Below, piece after piece: positions 6,498 to 12,052 of a DNA stretch of 12,052 nucleotides. Origin of the DNA: Physocladia obscura (lineage: Eukaryota; Chytridiomycota; Chytridiomycetes; Chytridiales; Chytriomycetaceae); the NCBI GenBank assembly GCA_027596945.1, contig JADGJH010001086.1, forward strand, positions 1-12,052. The letters run 5' to 3'. The position numbers and the translations under genes were made by a program. The notes under the pieces are model-generated. The model was not told the DNA's origin. It searched no databases and saw only the letters and a program-made list of their open reading frames with translations. Each line of letters starts with the position of its first letter. Positions within the stretch are counted from its first letter, which is position 1.

Positions 6498-9400
6498 ATG
6501 TCCACTAGAGTGACGCGAATGAAGTCAGGCTGGAAAACATCGACGAGTAAAAGGTATCAAGAGAACAAGTGTGTGTGTGTGTGTGTGTATGTGTATGTTT
6601 GTGAATCATTCATCTTGCGCAAATACCAGAACGCAAATCACAGTAATACCACCAGAACTAATCCAGCAAATCCTGCTTTATCTGCCCATCAATGGGAATC
6701 TTATCAATGTCGGAATGTCCTCCCGTCGCGTGTTTGCGCTACACCTGTTTTCCGACGTTTCTTTTGCAAGTTTACATTTTCGCTTACAGTTCCATCAATC
6801 AAAACTAGCTTCATATTGGGAATTCATTGAAAACTCCAACTTCAAATGTAAAGGATATCGCGTCCTGCCGTTTGCATACCAAGTTGCGATATTTAGCGAG
6901 ATACTGATTGCAGATGATTGGACCGGAAACGATAGTCGCGATTGGGAAGTTGAGGGTTTCGAAAACCATTTGATGGCACCTGAGCGATGGGCGCTTCCAC
7001 CAAGAAACTCGCTCAAGCGAATGCAGATGATTTATTCGGACACGTATGGGTTTAATCCTTCGGTTCAGGAAAATCGAGCGATCCGGTGGGCTGCAATCGA
7101 AGGGCACGTTGATACAGTCAGCTTATTGCTTTGCGATATACGAGTAAATTCAGCGGCGTGTCATAGCAGAGCACTAATTGATGCATGTGAACTTGGCCAC
7201 TACAAAGTGGCTGAGCTCTTGTTGCTGACAAATCCAAATTGCGATCCTGGAGAATTCGAAAACTCAGCAATCTGGAAATCCGCCAAGGCTGGACACACTG
7301 AAATAGTCAATCTGTTGCTGCAAGACTCGCGAGTAGACCCAACAGTCTTTGACCAAATGCCCCTCAAACTTGCTGTCCAGGAAAACCACATAAACATTGT
7401 AAGAATTCTTTTGGATGATTTTCGCGTCGATCCGGCAGCTCAAGCAAACTGGTGCATTCAAAATGCGTGTGAACTTGGACGATTTGAAATTGCTCAACTA
7501 TTGTTGCAGCATCCAAACACTGATCCCCGTGCTGCGAATTGCAATGCATTGCAATTAGCAATCCATGAAAATCACCTCCAAATCGTGGAGTTGCTCCTGC
7601 AAGATGGACGGTCTGATCCAGCTGTTGCAAATAACTATTGTTTACGCTTTTCAGCGACCGATGGAAATCTTTCAATGGTTAAGATGTTGATTAAAGATTC
7701 GCGTGTTTCAGTGTCAAACAGGACTATTGCAGCTGTTATTAACTGTGGAAAGTCTAATTGTGCACAATTTTTGATTGAACATAAATTATCCACTTCTTCA
7801 CCACTTCAACCTCCATCCAAGTCACTGTATCAGCGATGTATCGATCTTCTTGCAAACCTGTACTCATTTCCTCCGCTGTTTGAATTCTTTCTCTCGCAAA
7901 ATGATCTCATACCCGATCTCAGCCATTTTCATTTGCATACAATTGCAGATCCTCTTAATATTTTGTGGCATACCTTTAAGCTTGGTGAGAGTTCAGTCAG
8001 CTTCTTCCCTCCTTTCTTTCATATAAATATATAACATAAAAAAAAGGTGCACCTCTTTGTATACTTTATAACGAACTCGCGTTCGCCACCACTGGCAAAT
8101 TTTTGGAGCCAACCAGCATTTCCGCCGTCACACCTGGCAACTACCCGAAAATTCCTTGCAAAGATAATTTGTACAAGTTTATCGCAGCTTGTACTGAAAA
8201 TAATATTCCCCTCGCCAAAGAAATTGGTGGTATTTCAGACCTTTACAAAGACAATACTCATGGTTTTATGAAGGTACAAAATACTTTACTTCAATATTAA
8301 ATGCCATCAAATTTATAGAATCAATAAATACACTCCATTAAATTAAACTAGTTTTTAAGTCTAGTTGAAGATATTGTGAATCGAATTAAATTTGCAAACA
8401 ACATGCCTGCCCCAAGAAAGCTCCCATTTACGAGTACAACGCCCAACGTGATTTCAAGTCCTCTTGAAAACCGATCGCGCGTACTTAAAGAAATGATAGA
8501 AACTGAGCGCGCCTATGTTTTTTCAATGGAGCAATTGAAACTTTACGAGAATGAGTTGCGCACTTCACGACTTTTTACCAAAGATACGATTACGCTTCTT
8601 GTGTCCAATTTAGATGAACTCTTGGATTTTCAAAGAAGATTTAGTGTGGGAATGGAAGTCACTGTGAATTTGGGAGTTTTTGAACATAGAATTGGGCAAT
8701 TATTTATTTTGAATGTGAGTTTTGACATAAGCACAAAAACCCATACATTTGTCAAATTGATTTGAAAATTCAATAGGAAGATGCCTTTGCGGTATACTTT
8801 AGATTTTGTAGAAATTATCAACGAGCTTCAGACTTTGTGCGATCCCAAACTGAGTACTTGAAAATTTTTGGACTCATAATTGACCCCAGCAAAATTCAAT
8901 CATACCTCAACAAGCCTGTGCAACGATTAATGAATTATCCAATCTTTCTTCAACGACTTATTAACATGTCAGAACCCAAAATTTACCCACACATGGAAGA
9001 GCTTGACGAAGCACTTCAATCAATCAAACGTGTGATCAGTAAATTATCCGAAATCCTCAAGCAGGATGAAAATGCTCTTCTTAAGATAGATTTGGCCAAA
9101 AAAACGAAATATATGAAGGTTTAGCCCTTATTGAATATTATACCTGATTATTAAATTTTTATTTTTTGAACACTTGGTGATGTAGAAATTCAATATCGAC
9201 AAGTTTGGTGATCTTCTGTTGACGGACGAGTTTTCAATTGTGTCAAATCAAAATGGCAATTGTATTTTGTACTTATTTGAGCACGTCTTCATCTGTCGCG
9301 AAAAAGAAAGCAGTGACGGAAAAAGAAGAACCGGTACACGCTCCAAATACAATAAAAACAGCCCCTTTACGGATGTAAATGAGTGTTGGTGGGTTTATGT

Positions 9401-9788
9401 ACACTCTTTTGTGCGCATTGAGGATTACTCGAACGCGGCGATTGGGTTATTCCAGATTCGAGTATTTTGGCGCAAAGCTGACACTGAAATTGTAAATTGC
9501 GTGCTGAAGGGGCGTGACGCGACGCAAGTGACGTTGTGGACCCATCAGCTTAAAAAGCAAGTAAAAGTATACCGTCGTACAGCGGGATTAGCAGCATTGG
9601 GAAAATATGACCAACAAACTGTTGGCCCTGCTTTACAAGCATTGCTGAATATGGATACTATGTATACCGGTCCTCTAATTAACAAAAAACTATTGACTGG
9701 ATCGAATGAACAGTCTGTTCTTCCGCGAAAAGAAAAGAATGGTATGTCTTTTCGCAATATGTTTAAGGCTTGGCCAAAGTGGGGCTGA
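6498..9788 (+). CDS. F-box/ankyrin/Cdc24-like RhoGEF fusion protein (six exons)
   Basis: Exons 6498-6553, 6630-7984, 8047-8273, 8352-8714, 8777-9118 and 9186-9788 join in frame to 981 residues. All introns are GT-AG, 62-78 bases. F-box at about 23-65 (VIPPELIQQILLYLP). Residues 66-165 are the linker usual in chytrid F-box/ankyrin proteins. Seven to eight ankyrin repeats at 167-409 (LLLQDSRVDP type). Cdc24 calponin-like domain at 417-560 (SLYQRC, DPLNILW, GAPLCILYNEL, ISDLYKDNTHGF). DH at about 589-773 (VLKEMIETERAY at 590, KPVQRLMNYPIFL at 713). PH at about 784-905. Tail ends FKAWPKWG. The DH-PH unit should activate Cdc42/Rac by nucleotide exchange. The F-box would link to SCF ubiquitin ligase, and the ankyrins would choose partners. 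The exon 2 frame runs without a break from F-box into Cdc24. The PB1 domain that binds Bem1 in Cdc24 is missing. The start codon (6498 or 6519) is uncertain, because upstream in-frame sequence lacks another ATG. Confidence 0.85.
6569..6588 (+). repeat. (GT)10 microsatellite in the first coding intron
   Basis: Ten GT units, followed by related TATGTGTATG, lie 15 bases after the GTATCA donor of the predicted intron 6554-6629. If the intron were retained, the repeat would read Cys-Val repeats in frame with the F-box. This looks artificial and supports its being intronic. Length variation here may affect splicing. Confidence 0.85.
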
Positions 9789-10315
9789 GTACCTGTATCG
9801 CACTTAGTTTCTTCCAAAAACTTCTTGTTTATTTTTTGTTGTATGTGTTTGTGTTGATCTTTGAAAAAAGTTGAAAATTTTTTACATGATTAAGTTTTGA
9901 ATTCCAGCTGGAGCATCAATAAAAAAAATCGTTAAAAAGAAAAGCTGCCGAGGCGTCTTTTAGCAAATGAAAAGGAAAAAGAAAAAATAGTTCATTCTAC
10001 AATCCGCATTTGGGTTGTAACAGAACATATATAATCAAGTCGGACTTAAGTTCTGTCAAATGGTGTTAGCAAAGCGTTTCTGAAAAATTAGACGCTTAAA
10101 ATATAAGGCTAAATGTTAAGGTTTGAAGGAAGGGTCAGTTTTGTGTCTGATCACAAGATTGTTTAAAGAAAAATTTTGGTTCAGAATGTTTTTAAAACAG
10201 AGATTTTATTTTACTTCGTGCAGTTCACAATAAGTTGGGAAATAATTTATCTTGAAATCTGAAGGTGAATATCTAGTCGTCGGTTTTGCTTCACATGGAA
10301 TAGTTTTCTGTATTC
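9789..10315. other. 3' flank of the fusion gene and spacer
   Basis: An AATAAA at 9918-9923, 130 bases after the stop codon, is the likely poly(A) signal of the fusion gene. Beyond it I see no coding frame, RNA gene or clear repeat up to the next ORF. The sequence is AT-rich, and GATCACAAGATTG-like stretches near 10150 show no pairing. Confidence 0.5.
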
Positions 10316-10546
10316 ATGAACAACATTAAGAATGGAGCAAAAAAGAATCCAGAAATTTTAAAACGCGTTACTGTATGTACTGGAACCAGTCAAGTTGATT
10401 TAGAGCGAGTCGCAAGAATTCTTTACGAGTTTCTAAAACAAACAGGTGATGGCTATCTTCGGCTGAGCGCTATTCTAGACTTTGCTAATGCCAGTGATAG
10501 TCTTGCTTCTCAGAAATCCAAAGAGACAGACTATTTCAAAAAATAA
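10316..10546 (+). CDS. Small unrecognised ORF, 76 residues
   Basis: ATG 10316 to TAA 10544-10546. The product is charged and mostly helical by composition (VDLERVARILYEFLKQ), with a GDGYLRLSAILDFANASD stretch and a Ser/Lys tail. An AATAAA (10545-10550) overlaps the stop codon, which is unusually tight. No family is recognised. It is not a PB1 domain, so it does not supply the part missing from the RhoGEF gene upstream. It could be an independent small gene, a last exon of something spliced, or chance. The codon choice looks like that of the neighbours. Confidence 0.4.
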   Translation: MNNIKNGAKKNPEILKRVTVCTGTSQVDLERVARILYEFLKQTGDGYLRLSAILDFANASDSLASQKSKETDYFKK

Positions 10547-10550
10547 TAAA

Positions 10551-10734
10551 TAATTTTGAGGCCATGTAATTACTCAAATACGACTTTTTAGTGGAGATAA
10601 AACCGCGCGTGCAATCGTTAAATGCTTGTCATTATATTTTTTCCAATTGAGTAGAAATTAAATTCAGTTTGAATTCAAACTAAAAGTGACTTTCCATTTG
10701 ACAGAGCAAATCAATAGTGAAATCTTATTTGAAT
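10551..10734. other. Spacer with a 16-base palindrome
   Basis: AGTTTGAATTCAAACT at 10666-10681 is a perfect palindrome, 157 bases upstream of the next start codon. It could be a dimeric protein-binding site or a chance AT-rich symmetry. Otherwise I see nothing in the spacer. Confidence 0.6.
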
Positions 10735-10800
10735 TTTTGATTGACGTTTTGATTGAAGTTTTGATTATTGTTTTGATTGTTATATTGATTGAAGTTTTGA
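10735..10800 (+). repeat. 12-base tandem repeat (TTTTGATTGAAG)
   Basis: Five full units and part of a sixth in perfect 12-base phase: TTTTGATTGACG (10735), TTTTGATTGAAG (10747), TTTTGATTATTG (10759), TTTTGATTGTTA (10771), TATTGATTGAAG (10783), then TTTTGA (10795). No insertions or deletions separate them. It ends 39 bases before the start codon of the next gene, so it lies in its leader or core promoter. Confidence 0.9.
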
Positions 10801-10838
10801 AAAAAACTGTGAAAATTTGAAAATTAACTTCAATTGAA

Positions 10839-11765
10839 ATGGAAACAGAATTGCCAAGCTACAACAACGCAACCAGGAAAGTATTGCAATTTCGACGCAG
10901 TGGATCTGCTGCAATCCAAATTGACGACGCAAGCGGCAGCAAATTTACTCTAACTGACTACTCTGCAAAACCAAAGTCTTCGCCGCTCGACATAAGTGGA
11001 GTCTATAGTTTCATTCAAGGTGGATTAACTTTCAAGACTTACCAAGGATCTCTCAAATCTTTCAGAATATCCGATAATCTCAATATCGCGGCTGAGAATG
11101 CCGAGTCAAGCTCCAGCGAAGTTGTTCTTATTGTGGATAACGCGGCTCGCTACTTAAATGATGCCATCGACTCTCACCAACACTTTCGCTTCTCTGTGTC
11201 GTATCCACCAATTCAGTTTAATTCACACGAAGTTACGAGCCCTGATGGCCCGGAAATCAAAGGAAAGTTTGAGTTTGCTGCTGTTGGTGGAAATCATTTT
11301 CGATGGATCCATGATCAAAACTGTGTTGACGAAGGTGGACTGTACGAACTTAAGCTTCAATTGTTTCAAGACGGACTCAAAGCACGTTGGGAGCAAGTCG
11401 GTTCGGCAATCGGTACAAGAGAATTATTTCTGGGGAACATTAAAAAACAAAAAAGCTTTTTTTCACGCGGTTCTTCATCTGCTTCCCCAAGCACAGCAGC
11501 AGTACCACCAGAAGTATTTGGATCACTTACGCTTGAGGATTCATCGGTGTTTGATTGGAAAGCGCAAAGCAATGTTTTGCAACGCATTGTTGTTGCAACA
11601 TTGTGGGCTGTTTGGTATGAAGATTTGTTGAACCCGGCCAATCGGTTGGATAAAATATTGAAGGAAAGACAAATAGAGCGTATAAACCAACAGCAACGTC
11701 CCAAAAGTGAAAACACTGCTGAATATCAAGTGAGACTTCTTGGCGAATATACATCAAAGTTTTAA
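10839..11765 (+). CDS. Unrecognised intact protein, 308 residues
   Basis: Single uninterrupted frame from ATG 10839 to TAA, with no signal peptide or membrane segment. Residues 1-110 alternate short hydrophobic strands with polar turns (VLQFRRSGSAAIQI, GVYSFIQGGLTFKTYQG, LKSFRISDNLNIAAEN). Residues about 140-205 contain KFEFAAVGGNHFRWI and GGLYELKLQLFQDGLKARW, a beta-rich pattern reminiscent of tubby-like or fungal DUF-type beta barrels, but I cannot confirm this. A Ser/Lys-rich linker (residues about 208-228) precedes a conserved-looking helix, VLQRIVVATLWAVWYEDLL, and a basic Gln-rich tail. Likely a soluble protein. No function is assigned. AATAAA signals at 11807-11812 and 11848-11853 follow. 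The intact frame, plausible start context and poly(A) signals support a real gene. Confidence 0.8.
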   Translation: METELPSYNNATRKVLQFRRSGSAAIQIDDASGSKFTLTDYSAKPKSSPLDISGVYSFIQGGLTFKTYQGSLKSFRISDNLNIAAENAESSSSEVVLIVDNAARYLNDAIDSHQHFRFSVSYPPIQFNSHEVTSPDGPEIKGKFEFAAVGGNHFRWIHDQNCVDEGGLYELKLQLFQDGLKARWEQVGSAIGTRELFLGNIKKQKSFFSRGSSSASPSTAAVPPEVFGSLTLEDSSVFDWKAQSNVLQRIVVATLWAVWYEDLLNPANRLDKILKERQIERINQQQRPKSENTAEYQVRLLGEYTSKF

Positions 11766-11806
11766 CCAGTTATCTCATCATATGAAAAAAAAAGAAAAGT
11801 GGGTCA

Positions 11807-11853
11807 AATAAAATTGTTTTTTGCCGTGTTAATTTTTTGGGTAATGAAATAAA
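11807..11853 (+). terminator. Polyadenylation signals of the 308-residue gene
   Basis: AATAAA occurs at 11807-11812 and 11848-11853, 41 and 82 bases after the stop, each in an A/T-rich setting. Confidence 0.5.
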
Positions 11854-12052
11854 AGCAGTATTCTTGAGAAGGAAAAAAAAAGAGTTTTTTTCCTTGGAAT
11901 ATACCGAAAACACACGGAAAAAAGTTGATGGAAGGAAAGATTTATTAAACAGCCAAGTGTCACAACAATCACTGCTTTTTTTCATTCTTTTTTTTTTTTT
12001 TTTTTAAAAAAAAAAATTTTTAAAAAAATTTTGAAAATTTAAAAAAAATATT
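11854..12052. other. AT-rich right end with homopolymer runs
   Basis: No supported gene. A T-run of about 16 bases (around 11989-12005) is followed directly by an A-run, then mixed A/T blocks to the window end, the kind of sequence where assemblies often break. TTTATT at 11940-11945 is AATAAA on the minus strand, and could be the poly(A) signal of a convergent gene lying to the right. Confidence 0.5.

Noticed and set aside
6465..6830. Alternative frame running past the TG repeat
   Set aside because: It begins without an ATG, and after the repeat the F-box and ankyrin signature lies in the other frame. Only its part before the intron donor is used (first exon).
9789..10546. A missing PB1 exon of the Cdc24-like protein
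   Set aside because: The 76-residue ORF here lacks the PB1 pattern (no basic/acidic OPCA-type cluster), and a stop plus AATAAA separate it from the RhoGEF gene.
11158..11757. Overlapping frames on both strands inside the 308-residue gene
   Set aside because: Alternative-frame shadows of a well-formed gene, with odd composition and no start context.
11770..11985. Minus-strand frame of 71 codons at the right end
   Set aside because: Phe/Lys composition is produced by A/T homopolymers. It is more likely 3' flank.
1..12052. Bacterial-type defence system, CRISPR array, tRNA or rRNA
   Set aside because: No regularly spaced repeats with spacers, no cloverleaf sequence and no operon layout. Introns and poly(A) signals mark it as eukaryotic.

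Overview
The window looks like nuclear DNA of a fungus, most likely a chytrid. It is AT-rich. Coding frames are interrupted by short GT-AG introns of about 53-94 bases, and AATAAA signals follow the stop codons. It carries a homologue of the fungal polarity factor Cdc24, an F-box/ankyrin protein of the 'LLL-D-RVDP' repeat type, and a kinesin-light-chain-type TPR protein. I see no bacterial operon structure, CRISPR array, rRNA or tRNA. The chytrid assignment is inference from the gene families.

Layout, left to right. Bases 1-560 are leader or intergenic. Bases 562-2924 hold a plus-strand gene for a TIR-like domain followed by about eight 42-residue TPRs. It is interrupted by one in-frame TAA (2802-2804), beyond which the last TPR continues for 39 codons to a second TAA. 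Bases 3216-4853 on the minus strand are a dead pogo/Fot1-type transposase, with stops, frameshifts and substituted catalytic positions. Bases 4854-5640 are AT-rich with a degenerate 'TTTCAATGG' repeat. Bases 5640-6125 hold a GC-richer island and an unassigned coding-like tail ending in a stop and AATAAA.

Bases 6498-9788 are the main feature. A six-exon plus-strand gene, whose five introns keep the frame exactly, encodes about 981 residues: F-box, seven or eight ankyrin repeats, Cdc24-type calponin-like domain, DH (RhoGEF) and PH. The ankyrin block and the Cdc24 part lie in one uninterrupted exon, so this is a chimera of an F-box/ankyrin adaptor and a Cdc42/Rac activator. It lacks the usual Cdc24 N-terminal extension and the C-terminal PB1 domain. 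Its leader has an intron whose removal creates a start-stop AUG-UAA.

Bases 10316-10546 are a small unrecognised ORF. Bases 10735-10800 are a 12-base tandem repeat just upstream of an intact 308-residue gene (10839-11765) that I cannot name. The right end is homopolymer-rich 3' flank.

The TIR-TPR gene and the fusion gene are both modular signalling proteins built on repeat scaffolds, as in expanded chytrid families. Nothing in the sequence shows that they work together. The degenerate transposon between them points to a rearranged, accessory-type region.
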